A stretch of DNA of 64,000 nucleotides from DAISIL01 sp036822015 (GTDB taxonomy: Bacteria > Bacteroidota > Bacteroidia > Cytophagales > Bernardetiaceae): assembly GCA_036822015.1 (NCBI GenBank), contig DAISIL010000007.1, forward strand, positions 17,149 through 81,148, read 5' to 3'. The notes under the pieces were generated by a model. It was not told where the DNA came from. It saw only the letters and a list, made by a program, of their open reading frames with translations, and did not search any database. Position 1 is the stretch's first letter. Each line of letters opens with the position of its first letter. Position numbers and translations under genes: made by a program. Of this stretch, positions 50,245 to 59,031 are shown piece by piece.

Positions 50245-50249
50245 GGTTA

Positions 50250-51116
50250 TCAGAGTTTTTGATGAGGGTCTCGGATGATGAGAATGGGGTGTTGGCTGTG
50301 CAGGGCCAGCTGGCGGGAAAGACTTGCCCGAAACAGCGATTCGATAAAATTGCGGTGCTTGGGCCGGATGGCCAGCAAAGCCGGATCGTGAGACTGGAGG
50401 TAGGCTTGCAGTCCATGTGATACGCGGTCGTCGTGCATGAGTTCAAACTTGACCGCATGGACGGGCGTGAAGACGTAGTTGGCTTCCAGGTTGAGGAGGC
50501 GTTCTTTGGCATCGGCTTCGTCGTTGGCGGTCGTCGTGATGTGCAGGCAGGTGAGATCGGCGGGAAAAATATCGGTGTACTGTTTGAGGTACTGGAGGCT
50601 CAATGCGTCGTCGTCTTCGAGGGTGGCCGCAAAGATGAGGTGCTTGGGTAGCTTGTGTCCTGCTCCCACGGGTACGATGAGCATGGGCGTTTCGATTTCG
50701 TGGATCAGGTTGGCGGTGTAGGTTCCCCAAATCGACTCGGCGGGAATCTGAACGCCGTGCGTTCCCATCACGATCAGATCGTAGGGCTGCTCCTTTTCCA
50801 GGGCTTCTTGCACCTGATCGACGATGTCGCGCATGAACAAACCGTGGCGTATCTGGTGTGCAACCGCGATGCTCGTTTTTTCTTCGTAGGGTTTTGTCAA
50901 GTCCTGCAAGGCTTGCAAAAGTGCCGCTTGTCGGGCTTGGGGGTCTTGGGGCAGCGGTCGGCGGAGATACTCACTTAGGTTATCTTCGGTCAGGGGTGAG
51001 GCACCGCTTGTCAGGAAGGTAAGTGCTGCGCCGGTAGTGTGTGCGATATGGAAAGCCATCGGAAGGGCTTCCTTAGAGGCTTCCGAAAAATTGATCGGGA
51101 TCAGAAGGCGTTTCAT
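50250..51116 (-). CDS. Universal stress protein, two Usp domains
   Basis: Encodes 288 residues, MKRLLIPINFSEASKEALPM, with LIVMGTHGVQIPAESIWGTY in domain 1 and a second domain from ~148 (HLIFAATLEDDDALSLQYLK). It is paralogous along its whole length to the neighbouring 285-aa protein, sharing ANYVFTPVHAVKF-like and HxxxLLAIRPKHRNFIESLF segments. It is the first gene of the minus-strand pair. Confidence 0.9.
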   Translation of the reverse strand: MKRLLIPINFSEASKEALPMAFHIAHTTGAALTFLTSGASPLTEDNLSEYLRRPLPQDPQARQAALLQALQDLTKPYEEKTSIAVAHQIRHGLFMRDIVDQVQEALEKEQPYDLIVMGTHGVQIPAESIWGTYTANLIHEIETPMLIVPVGAGHKLPKHLIFAATLEDDDALSLQYLKQYTDIFPADLTCLHITTTANDEADAKERLLNLEANYVFTPVHAVKFELMHDDRVSHGLQAYLQSHDPALLAIRPKHRNFIESLFRASLSRQLALHSQHPILIIRDPHQKL

Positions 51117-51264
51117 GGGTAGATCGGATGATACGATAGCGCAAAATAACCTTTTTGTGGGTGGTATCCTACTGACATTGGATTTTTCTGAAACTGATTT
51201 TACTCACTGACCAAAATCACCGGATGTTTTGAGTTGTCTCATACAGATTAGCACAAAAACAGTC

Positions 51265-51280
51265 GTCTTTTGTAAAAGAC
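51265..51280. promoter_or_regulatory. Perfect 16-bp palindrome upstream of the plus-strand usp pair
   Basis: GTCTTTT-GT-AAAAGAC is an uninterrupted dyad 16 bp before the ATG at 51297, in the divergent region between the two usp pairs. It fits a repressor operator or a short mRNA stem. No TAnnTTTG promoter is obvious beside it. Confidence 0.5.
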
Positions 51281-51296
51281 TTCAAGCGATAGCTTT

Positions 51297-52100
51297 ATGC
51301 AAACAGTAGTTCTTCCCACGGATTTTTCGGGTCTGGCACGAGAGACAATGCAGTACGCAGCACCTATTTTTTCTGCTCATCCGATTCATTTTGTCTTGCT
51401 GCACAGCTATTTGGCTGGTTCGTCAGCAGAGGCACTCGCCCAGGAGGCTCATGTGCAAGAGCAACTCGAAAAGGAACTAGCCTACCTTCGGGCGGCTTAT
51501 CCGAAGCACACCTTTCGGGGCCATGCCCAGGAGGGTGATCTGGATCGCGTCCTCTCTGACCAGGTAGAGAAAAACAACGCCGACCTCCTGCTGATGGGAA
51601 CCCGTGGCTTGCAGTCGGGTAAATATGCCTTTTGGGGAACCCATACCTCCAATGCCCTCCAAAACGTCGCTTGTTCTACGCTCGTCATACCCGAAGGTAG
51701 TGTTTTGTCGGGGGCCCAACAGATCGTCTTTGCGACGGACTTTGCGGGTGATGAACCGCCAGAAGCCCTTGAGCAACTCCTACAAATCGCCCAACGCCTC
51801 AACGCTCGCCTAAGTGTCCTGCATATCTTACCCCCCCAACGAAGCGCGGGACAAGATTCCCTTAGTGGGCTGCGGTTTTTGCACGAACAAAAGCAGGTTC
51901 CTGTCAGTGTGCATTTTACACGTAGCCAAGAGGTGATGGAGGGCATCCTGCAATACATCAAATATCATCCTACCGACATACTGGCCGTCCTGACCCGCTC
52001 GCGTAGCTTGATCGAACGCCTGTTTCATCGCAGCATCACCAAAGAACTCGTCCTGCATAGCCACGTGCCACTTCTGGCACTCCACCAAAAAAACGACTGA
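51297..52100 (+). CDS. Universal stress protein, two Usp domains
   Basis: Encodes 267 residues, MQTVVLPTDFSGLARETMQY, with LLLMGTRGLQSGKYAFWGTH in domain 1 and a second domain from ~143 (QIVFATDFAGDEPPEALEQL). The final segment SLIERLFHRSITKELVLHSH is shared with the minus-strand Usp proteins, indicating local duplication. It overlaps the next usp gene by 1 bp (TGATG). Confidence 0.88.
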   Translation: MQTVVLPTDFSGLARETMQYAAPIFSAHPIHFVLLHSYLAGSSAEALAQEAHVQEQLEKELAYLRAAYPKHTFRGHAQEGDLDRVLSDQVEKNNADLLLMGTRGLQSGKYAFWGTHTSNALQNVACSTLVIPEGSVLSGAQQIVFATDFAGDEPPEALEQLLQIAQRLNARLSVLHILPPQRSAGQDSLSGLRFLHEQKQVPVSVHFTRSQEVMEGILQYIKYHPTDILAVLTRSRSLIERLFHRSITKELVLHSHVPLLALHQKND

Positions 52101-52906
52101 TGAAAGATCGCATCCTGATATTGACCGACTTCGGCCCTGCTGCCCAGCAGGCTCTGGCGTATGCGGTGGTCTTGTCCCAACAACTTCACTTCGAGATCAT
52201 CCTGCTACACCTCTTGCAAGCCCCCCCCAACAGCGATCCCGACGTATATGCCCGTACCCGAAAGCTGCGCTACGAAAACGCCCTCCTCGAGTTTGGTAAA
52301 ATACGCACCACCTACGAAACCTATACCTACCAAAATACCGAAGAACGCCTCCACCTCCAGACACACATCGGCTACGATACCATAGAAATAGCCGCCCGAG
52401 ATATGGTCGAAAACTACCAACCCTTAATGATCGTCATCGGGGGCAACAAAAAAAATCACCTCCAAAACTTACTCGTCGGTGGCAAAACCAAACGCCTCCT
52501 CGAAAGCACCCATACGCCCATCCTTGTCGTCCCCAGAGAAGCAACGCCCGCACTCCCCCAAAAAATCGTCTATGCTACCGATCTCGACCAACACGACGAC
52601 ATCCAGGAAATCCTCGATTGGAGCCAAAGCCTCAATGCCCAACTCCACGAACTCCAGGTAGATGCCCCAGGGCCACGCCCACAGATCAGCCAGGCCAGCC
52701 TAGCGCATTTCCTGACAGCAGAAGAAGACCTACACGTATCCTTTGTGGAAGGCCTGGACCAGTACCTCCAAAAAAACGCCGCCGATCTGCTGATCCTCTT
52801 CACCCGTGAGTACCCCTTCTGGCGGCCTTGCCCCTATCCGGCACCCATTTGTCAGGCCGAACCCTACACCCAACTTCCGCTCCTGACCCTTTGCAGCCGC
52901 TATTGA
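52100..52906 (+). CDS. Divergent universal stress protein, two Usp-like domains
   Basis: Encodes 268 residues, MKDRILILTDFGPAAQQALA. Domain 1 keeps the fold but the usual MGTxG is replaced by MIVIGGNKKNHLQNLLVGGK. Domain 2 (~155 on: KIVYATDLDQHDDIQEILDW) ends with an unusual Pro/Cys-rich tail (PFWRPCPYPAPICQAEP). Translation is coupled to the upstream usp gene. It is the most diverged member of the four. Confidence 0.8.
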   Translation: MKDRILILTDFGPAAQQALAYAVVLSQQLHFEIILLHLLQAPPNSDPDVYARTRKLRYENALLEFGKIRTTYETYTYQNTEERLHLQTHIGYDTIEIAARDMVENYQPLMIVIGGNKKNHLQNLLVGGKTKRLLESTHTPILVVPREATPALPQKIVYATDLDQHDDIQEILDWSQSLNAQLHELQVDAPGPRPQISQASLAHFLTAEEDLHVSFVEGLDQYLQKNAADLLILFTREYPFWRPCPYPAPICQAEPYTQLPLLTLCSRY

Positions 52907-53030
52907 GCCACACAAAACTGCTCTTTTGAGGCACCACATCGTGCAGAAATGGCTTATCGCATGTGTCCCAAAACATTCTTTGGTATTGTGGGTTCTTTTG
53001 AATGAATCCAAATAAATACACCATTTTTTT

Positions 53031-53783
53031 ATGTTGAAGATCACGAATTTACACGCCCGAGTAGAAGATAAACCCATTTTGCAAGGCTTGAACTTGACCA
53101 TCCAACCCGGAGAAGTACACGCCATCATGGGCCCCAATGGCTCCGGCAAAAGCACCCTGGCCTCCGTTCTGGCCGGCCGTGAAGCCTTTGAAGTTACCGA
53201 AGGAACCGTGGAATTTATGGGCAAAGACATCCTGGAAATGGCTCCCGAAGAACGGGCAGGCGAAGGGATATTTTTGGCTTTTCAGTACCCGGTCGAGATT
53301 CCAGGTGTAAGCAACACCAACTTCCTCAAAACGGCGGTCAATGCCGTGCGCCAGTACCGAGGCAAAGACCCCCTGGATGCCGTCGCGTTTTTGAAGCTCA
53401 TCAAGGAAAAAGCGAAGCTGATGGGAGTAGAGCAGGCGATGCTTTCGCGTTCGCTCAACGAAGGGTTTTCGGGGGGAGAAAAGAAGCGCAACGAAATCTT
53501 GCAGATGATGATGCTTGATCCTGTCTTTGCCATTTTGGATGAGACCGACTCGGGACTGGATATTGATGCCCTCAAGGTCGTCGCCGAAGGGGTAAACGTT
53601 TTTCGGGGGCCCGAAAAATCCGCCCTCATCATCACGCACTACCAACGCCTGCTCAACTACATCGTCCCCGATTATGTACACGTGCTGTACCAGGGACGTA
53701 TCGTCAAGTCGGGAACAAAAGCCCTTGCCCTCGAACTCGAAGAAAAAGGCTACGATTGGATCAAAGAAGAAACACTCGCCTAA
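53031..53783 (+). CDS. sufC: Fe-S cluster assembly ATPase SufC
   Basis: Encodes 250 residues. It has Walker A GPNGSGKSTLASVLAGRE, the SufC signature NEGFSGGEKKRNEILQM, Walker B PVFAILDETDSGLDIDALK, and the H-loop IITHYQRLL. It powers the SufBCD scaffold in cytoplasmic Fe-S cluster assembly. sufB, normally just upstream, is absent; a Usp gene is there instead. sufD follows after 15 bp. Confidence 0.96.
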   Translation: MLKITNLHARVEDKPILQGLNLTIQPGEVHAIMGPNGSGKSTLASVLAGREAFEVTEGTVEFMGKDILEMAPEERAGEGIFLAFQYPVEIPGVSNTNFLKTAVNAVRQYRGKDPLDAVAFLKLIKEKAKLMGVEQAMLSRSLNEGFSGGEKKRNEILQMMMLDPVFAILDETDSGLDIDALKVVAEGVNVFRGPEKSALIITHYQRLLNYIVPDYVHVLYQGRIVKSGTKALALELEEKGYDWIKEETLA

Positions 53784-53798
53784 ACAACTCCCCGACGC

Positions 53799-55091
53799 AT
53801 GGAAACCATTCAACGCGATACCAAAACGACATTTTTGGCACCCTTTGAGGATTTTGAAGGTAGCCTAGACCTCGGGCAGGCCCGTGAGCAAGCACTCGAA
53901 CGCATCGCCGAACTCGACTTCCCCACCACCCGAGACGAAGAGTGGCGTTACCTCAACTTACGGACGCTCCTGCAAGTTCCGTTTCAACTCTCCAATGCGG
54001 CCACCGACTGCCCCCGCCCGTCCCAGTGGTTCGATGCCCTGGATGTGTACGTGATGACCTTCGTGAACGGCTATTTTTGGCCGGTGTATTCACGCCTGCC
54101 TGATAGCAGCAATAGTTTGGTTATCAAAACTTTGCAAGAAGCAGTACAGGAACAACATCCGCTCATCGGCCAGCATCTGAACCGCTACACGGCCCCCAAT
54201 GAAAATATCTTCACGCACCTAAACACGGCCTTTGCGCAGGATGGGGTATTCTTGCACCTATCTAAGAGCGCGACCCTGGATCGTCCTCTGGTCGTTCATC
54301 ACCTCATCGACGCACAGGCCGAGGCGCGGGCCGTTCTGCCCCGCCACTTGATTGTGCTAGACGACAACGCCTCGGGACAAATCCTGGAACAGGTAACAAC
54401 CATCGGGGAGCAGCCTAGCTGGTCTAATGCCTTGACCGAGATTGTTGTGGGGCGGGATGCTCGGCTGGATTTTCACAAACTCCAACACGACAGCGCGTCC
54501 GCCTACCAAATCAACCAAACCTTTGTTGAGCAAGCCGATAACTGTTCTTTTGCCGATAACTGTTTTTCGTTTTCGGGGAAGCTGATCCGCAACAACCTCT
54601 ACCTCGGACTGGGGGCCCACAACGATAGCTACATGAACGGCTTTTTCTTGCTCGATGGGCGTAGCATCGTCGATAACCACACGGCAGTGGATCATCGCCT
54701 GCCGCACTCCCGCAGCGACGAGATGTACAAAGGCATCCTCGATGAGCAGTCCACGGGCGTTTTTAATGGCAAAATCTTTGTCCGTCAGGATGCCCAAAAG
54801 ACCAACGCCTTCCAGTCCAACGCCAACATGCTGCTCTCCGACCAGGCAACCATCGACACCAAGCCCCAACTCGAAATTTGGGCCGACGATGTGCGCTGCT
54901 CGCACGGAGCCACCACGGGAGCCATGGATACGGAGCAACTTTTTTATCTCCGTGCCAGAGGTATCCCCGAGCGACAAGCCAAAGGGCTGCTGCTCCGCGC
55001 CTTTGTCGCCGAAGTCCTCGAACGCCTCCGTTGGGATGACCTCCGCCACGAACTCGAAACCCGTATTGAGGCTCGCCTCAACAACGCATAA
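53799..55091 (+). CDS. sufD: Fe-S cluster assembly protein SufD
   Basis: Encodes 430 residues. After a helical N-terminus (TRDEEWRYLNLRTLLQVPF), the right-handed beta-helix core runs to the conserved C-terminal FQSNANMLLSDQATIDTKPQ and ADDVRCSHGATTGAMDTEQL, ending with the helical LRAFVAEVLERL. SufD partners SufB and SufC. sufS, often next, is not present; a strong terminator follows at once. Confidence 0.96.
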   Translation: METIQRDTKTTFLAPFEDFEGSLDLGQAREQALERIAELDFPTTRDEEWRYLNLRTLLQVPFQLSNAATDCPRPSQWFDALDVYVMTFVNGYFWPVYSRLPDSSNSLVIKTLQEAVQEQHPLIGQHLNRYTAPNENIFTHLNTAFAQDGVFLHLSKSATLDRPLVVHHLIDAQAEARAVLPRHLIVLDDNASGQILEQVTTIGEQPSWSNALTEIVVGRDARLDFHKLQHDSASAYQINQTFVEQADNCSFADNCFSFSGKLIRNNLYLGLGAHNDSYMNGFFLLDGRSIVDNHTAVDHRLPHSRSDEMYKGILDEQSTGVFNGKIFVRQDAQKTNAFQSNANMLLSDQATIDTKPQLEIWADDVRCSHGATTGAMDTEQLFYLRARGIPERQAKGLLLRAFVAEVLERLRWDDLRHELETRIEARLNNA

Positions 55092-55097
55092 ACCCAA

Positions 55098-55136
55098 GCA
55101 GCACGTGGATAGGAAAGTCCGCGTGCTGCCTTTTTT
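55098..55136 (+). terminator. Rho-independent terminator after sufD
   Basis: GCAGCACGTGGA (55098-55109) pairs with TCCGCGTGCTGC (55118-55129), 12 bp including one T-G wobble, with an 8-nt loop, followed by TTTTTT. It lies 6 bp after the sufD stop, so the operon ends here. Confidence 0.95.
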
Positions 55137-55221
55137 CTTGTAAGCCATGAAAAAACTACTGACCCTAAGGTGATAAAGAGCCATGTACGCTAAGCCTACC
55201 AAGCACCATAGGCATCTTGAC

Positions 55222-55416
55222 TCAAAGGCGGTCGCAGGGCAGTAGAGGAGCCGTACCTTCCTGACTGATTTGCTCAAACATTTGCAGGTATTTTTGGCGG
55301 ATATGCGCTTCTAACGGACGCTGTAGGGCCTCCTCCTGCTGGCGATAACGCGGATGATTTTTGTGTAAAAATGGCCAAATGCCTCCGACCGCACGGTCAA
55401 ACTTTATGTCTTTCAT
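55222..55416 (-). CDS. Small hypothetical protein (64 aa)
   Basis: Encodes 64 residues, MKDIKFDRAVGGIWPFLHKN, soluble and charged, with a helical second half (EEALQRPLEAHIRQKYLQMF). I recognise no family. It stands alone between sufD and the helicase gene. No overlap with another gene and a good ATG give it moderate support. Confidence 0.5.
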   Translation of the reverse strand: MKDIKFDRAVGGIWPFLHKNHPRYRQQEEALQRPLEAHIRQKYLQMFEQISQEGTAPLLPCDRL

Positions 55417-55486
55417 AGGAATACATGTTCATTTATAGAGAATGACGCAAGATATTACCTATGCGTTGCACGTCCGATTGGCATTT

Positions 55487-56773
55487 TTATCGTTTTTTAC
55501 TTTTTTTTGTTCGGTACGTTCGTTTTTTTTCGTGGAAGGCTCCCTTAAAGGTAGGGTCATCGCGTCGGCGGAGCATATCCAATTCGCGCTGGATTTCCTG
55601 AAACTCCTCTTTGGGTGTAAAAACGGGGGTGATCTCATCGGGGAGCGGCTGTTCGGGGATGCGTTGCCGGATGCGTTTTTCGATTTTTTTGAGGTGATAG
55701 CGTTCTACCTCATTACAAAACGAGATGGCAATACCGCTGTGTTGGGCGCGGCCCGTGCGCCCGATGCGGTGTACGTAGTCGTCGTAGTCTCGGGGCATTT
55801 CAAAATTTATCACATGCGTTACGGCACTGATATCTAGCCCACGGGCAGCGACACTGGTGGCCACGAGCAGGCGCACGTTTCCCTCACGAAAGTCGTCCAG
55901 AGCATTGAGGCGAGCGTTTTGATCTTTGTTGCCATGGATGACGCGCCATCCTCCTCGGACAAAATTATGGAGGTAGTCATGGATCAAATTCACGGTCTGT
56001 TTGGTTTGGGCAAAGACCAGCACCTTAGCCGTCTCCTCTGGGTCGCGGATTAAGTATTTGAGTAACTGCAACTTTGTAGGGCGGTTAGGGACGGCATACC
56101 AGCACTGGGTGATGGTTTGGGCGGTGGTGGCTGTGGGCGTGATTGTTACGCGCTCGGGGGCTTCGAGGAACTCCTCGGTCAGGCGAATGACCGATTTGGG
56201 CATGGTAGCAGAGAAGAGCATATTTTGCCGCTTCTTGGCCGGGATGATCTCCAGGAGGTGATTGATTTGGCGAACAAAGCCCATATCCAACATACGGTCT
56301 GCTTCATCCATCACAAAAGTTTGTATTTTTCGTAAGTTCACTCCTTGTTTTTGGTAGATGTCCCAGAGGCGTTGGGGTGTCGCGATCAGGAGATCGGCAC
56401 CGGTACTTTGAAGGTCTTGGATTTGCTTTTGGATGCCGATGCCGCCATAGAGGGCATGGATGCGTAGATCGGTGTAGGTGGCCAGTTGTTGGGCGTGGCT
56501 TTCGATCTGGATGACAAGTTCGCGGGTGGGTGCCAGGACAAGCCCACGCGGGTCATTGCCTTGGGCGTACTTGAGTTTCATCAGGAGTGGCAACAAGAAA
56601 GCAGCTGTTTTGCCCGTACCCGTTTGCGCAATCGCGATCAGGTCATGTCCGGCTAAGGCAAGCGGGATGGCCTGGCTTTGTACGGGGGTAGGTTGGGTGT
56701 AGCCCGCCTCGGCGATGGCATTGAGGAGCTGGCGGTTGAGTTTAAAATCTTCAAATTGAGCAGGTGCATCCAT
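55487..56773 (-). CDS. DEAD-box RNA helicase (RhlE-like)
   Basis: Encodes 428 residues. All motifs are present: Q-motif (YTQPTPVQSQAIPLALAG), I AQTGTGKTAA, Ia PTRELV, II VMDEADRMLDMGF, III FSATMP, IV VLVFAQTK, V ATSVAARGLDI, VI YVHRIGRTGRA. A short basic tail (RTYRTKKSKKR) may bind RNA. Such RhlE-type enzymes remodel ribosome assembly intermediates or cold-structured mRNA. It lies 20 bp after the DUF2452 gene on the same strand. Confidence 0.95.
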   Translation of the reverse strand: MDAPAQFEDFKLNRQLLNAIAEAGYTQPTPVQSQAIPLALAGHDLIAIAQTGTGKTAAFLLPLLMKLKYAQGNDPRGLVLAPTRELVIQIESHAQQLATYTDLRIHALYGGIGIQKQIQDLQSTGADLLIATPQRLWDIYQKQGVNLRKIQTFVMDEADRMLDMGFVRQINHLLEIIPAKKRQNMLFSATMPKSVIRLTEEFLEAPERVTITPTATTAQTITQCWYAVPNRPTKLQLLKYLIRDPEETAKVLVFAQTKQTVNLIHDYLHNFVRGGWRVIHGNKDQNARLNALDDFREGNVRLLVATSVAARGLDISAVTHVINFEMPRDYDDYVHRIGRTGRAQHSGIAISFCNEVERYHLKKIEKRIRQRIPEQPLPDEITPVFTPKEEFQEIQRELDMLRRRDDPTFKGAFHEKKRTYRTKKSKKR

Positions 56774-56793
56774 CCTGCAAAGATCGCAAAAAA

Positions 56794-57264
56794 TCAGACC
56801 TCTTGCGTGAACGGTTTGTTTTCTTCCAAAATCTGCCAGGTATGATCGCCCAGGAGTTTGACCGAGGCCACGTAGGCCTGAAAAGGCATCCGCTTACCCC
56901 ACTGCTGGGGTTCGATCATGGAGAGGAGGTAGTTACCGTCGTTTTTTTCGTAGAGAAAATAGGTATGCCCGATAACGGGCTGAAAGTTGATCTGGGAGGA
57001 ATAGATGAGCCGCGAAATATCACTGCGGCGTTCGATGGCACGGGCTTGCTTAGCCAATAGCTGGATTTGTTCCTGAATTTGAGAGAGTTGTAGGTGGGTT
57101 TGCTCCTCCATCGCCGAGAGGGCGCGCGAAACAATCGCCCCGCGTTTGGTCGGGCGTATGACGGGCCCGGATACGGTATGCGCATAAGGTAGCGTAGAGG
57201 GCGAAGCGGCCACCTTGTCAGGGTCTATGGGATTCTTAAAATCAGGTTTTTCTGCGTTTTCCAT
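56794..57264 (-). CDS. DUF2452 domain-containing protein
   Basis: Encodes 156 residues from the ATG at 57264. Segments ASPSTLPYAHTVSGPVIRP and IGHTYFLYEKNDGNYLLSMI are typical of DUF2452, a family of unknown function, with a central helix (EEQTHLQLSQIQEQIQLLAK). It has no signal peptide. It is divergent from the M49 peptidase gene. Confidence 0.8.
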   Translation of the reverse strand: MENAEKPDFKNPIDPDKVAASPSTLPYAHTVSGPVIRPTKRGAIVSRALSAMEEQTHLQLSQIQEQIQLLAKQARAIERRSDISRLIYSSQINFQPVIGHTYFLYEKNDGNYLLSMIEPQQWGKRMPFQAYVASVKLLGDHTWQILEENKPFTQEV

Positions 57265-57311
57265 CACCTACCTTAACGACCAGTAAAACCAAATAGTTTG
57301 GAGGGACTTGC

Positions 57312-57319
57312 TATATTTG
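57312..57319 (+). promoter_or_regulatory. -7 element for the M49 peptidase gene
   Basis: TATATTTG matches TAnnTTTG 23 bp upstream of the ATG at 57343. A TTTG at 57297 is too close (11 bp), so the -33 is weak. Confidence 0.5.
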
Positions 57320-57342
57320 CTCACCAAACCACTCCGAAAAAC

Positions 57343-59031
57343 ATGACACACAAGACCACTTTCTTTATCTTTTGTTGGCTCCTCATCCTGACCGCCTGCA
57401 ACAACCAGCCATCCTCCCAGGAGGTAATCGAACAAACGCCCAACGCACCCGCCCCCGTGAGTACATACACGGCCGCCCCTGATTTTGATGAAAGCCGACC
57501 GGATATTTATGCGAGCGTTCGGCTGACAGCTGACCTCAAACAGCTCACCGATAAGCAACGCCAAATGATCGTCTTGTTTGTGGAGGCCGCCCAAATCATG
57601 GACGAGCTTTTTTGGCAACAAGCCTTTGGCGATAAGGACGCGCTCCTCCAAAAGATCGACGACCCACGCTTACAACGTTTTGCGCGTATCAACTACGGCC
57701 CCTGGGATCGCCTCAACGCCAACCGCCCCTTTCTCTCCGAGTTCGGGGACAAGCCCAAAGGTGCTAATTTTTATCCAACCGACATGACGGCAGCCGAGTA
57801 CGATGCCTTAGAGAATCCAGCCAAAGCCGACCTCTATACGCTCCTGCGCCGCAACGATGCCGGGCAGCTTACCGTCGTGCCTTACCAGGAAGCCTACGCA
57901 GAGCCGCTCCAACGCGCCGCCCAGCTCCTCGAGCAAGCCGCCGATCTGGCCGAAAACAAATCCCTCAAAAACTATCTCCGCCTACGTGCCAAGGCCCTCC
58001 TTGACGGAGATTTTTATGCCAGCGACTCGGCCTGGCTAGACATGAAAGACAACCAACTTGACTTCATCATCGGCCCCATCGAAACCTACGAAGATCAACG
58101 ATTCGGGCAAAAGGCCGCCTATGAAGCCTACATCCTGATTAAAGATATGCGTTGGAGCAAAAAACTCGAAAAATTCACCCAACTCCTGCCCCAACTCCAA
58201 CGACAACTCCCCGTAGCCGATAAGTACAAACAAGAGGAACCCGGCACCGATTCCCAGCTGAATGCCTACGATGTTATCTATTACGCCGGCGACTGCAATG
58301 CCGGTAGCAAAACCATCGCCGTCAATCTACCCAACGACGAGCAACTCCAACTCGAAAAAGGCACCCGCCGATCCCAACTCAAAAATGCCATGCAGGCTAA
58401 GTTCGATCAAATCATGCGCCCCATCACCGATCTGCTCATCGACTCAGCCCAACGCCAACATGTTACTTTTTCGGCTTTCTTCGATAACACCATGTACCAC
58501 GAAGTAGCCCACGGGTTGGGCATCAAAAATGTTGTTGGGCAAGAAACTACTGTCCGAGAGGCTCTCAAAGACTACGCTTCGTCCATCGAAGAAGGCAAAG
58601 CCGATGTCCTCGGTTTGTTTTTGGTAACCAAACTTCGAGAAATGAAAGAAATCACCGAAGGTGAACTGATGGATAACTACGTTACGTTCATGGCGGGTAT
58701 CTTCCGATCGGTGCGCTTTGGTGCCACCTCTGCCCATGGGCGTGCCAACATGATTCGTTTCAATTTCTTTAAGGAACAAGGAGCTTTTGTGCGCCAAGAG
58801 GACGGTACTTACAAAGTCAATCCCGAAAAAATGCAGACCGCCGTAGCGGCACTCTCCCAAAAAATTCTTGCCTTGCAAGGCGACGGCGACTACGAGGGAG
58901 CCAAAGCACTCACCGAAGAGATGGGCGTAATTTTGCCCGACCTCCAGGCAGACCTAGACCGCCTGACCGATGCCCAAATTCCCGTCGATGTTGTTTTTGA
59001 GCAAGGCTTAGCCGTCCTGGGATTGGAGTGA
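57343..59031 (+). CDS. Dipeptidyl-peptidase III-like metallopeptidase (M49), lipoprotein
   Basis: Encodes 562 residues from the ATG at 57343. A lipoprotein signal (MTHKTTFFIFCWLLILTAC) anchors it. The zinc site is His386, Glu387, His390 in YHEVAHGLG, with a third ligand in EEGKAD (around Glu417). M49 peptidases normally carry HEXXGH with an inserted residue and EECRAE; here the motif is the five-residue HEXXH, seen in some short bacterial members. It probably cleaves dipeptides from peptides outside the cytoplasm. It overlaps convergent DUF4129 by 24 bp. Confidence 0.85.
   Translation: MTHKTTFFIFCWLLILTACNNQPSSQEVIEQTPNAPAPVSTYTAAPDFDESRPDIYASVRLTADLKQLTDKQRQMIVLFVEAAQIMDELFWQQAFGDKDALLQKIDDPRLQRFARINYGPWDRLNANRPFLSEFGDKPKGANFYPTDMTAAEYDALENPAKADLYTLLRRNDAGQLTVVPYQEAYAEPLQRAAQLLEQAADLAENKSLKNYLRLRAKALLDGDFYASDSAWLDMKDNQLDFIIGPIETYEDQRFGQKAAYEAYILIKDMRWSKKLEKFTQLLPQLQRQLPVADKYKQEEPGTDSQLNAYDVIYYAGDCNAGSKTIAVNLPNDEQLQLEKGTRRSQLKNAMQAKFDQIMRPITDLLIDSAQRQHVTFSAFFDNTMYHEVAHGLGIKNVVGQETTVREALKDYASSIEEGKADVLGLFLVTKLREMKEITEGELMDNYVTFMAGIFRSVRFGATSAHGRANMIRFNFFKEQGAFVRQEDGTYKVNPEKMQTAVAALSQKILALQGDGDYEGAKALTEEMGVILPDLQADLDRLTDAQIPVDVVFEQGLAVLGLE

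Noticed and set aside
53049..53813. 254-codon minus-strand ORF
   Set aside because: Antisense to sufC, whose ABC motifs are intact.
54357..55277. 306-codon minus-strand ORF
   Set aside because: Antisense to sufD and crossing its terminator.
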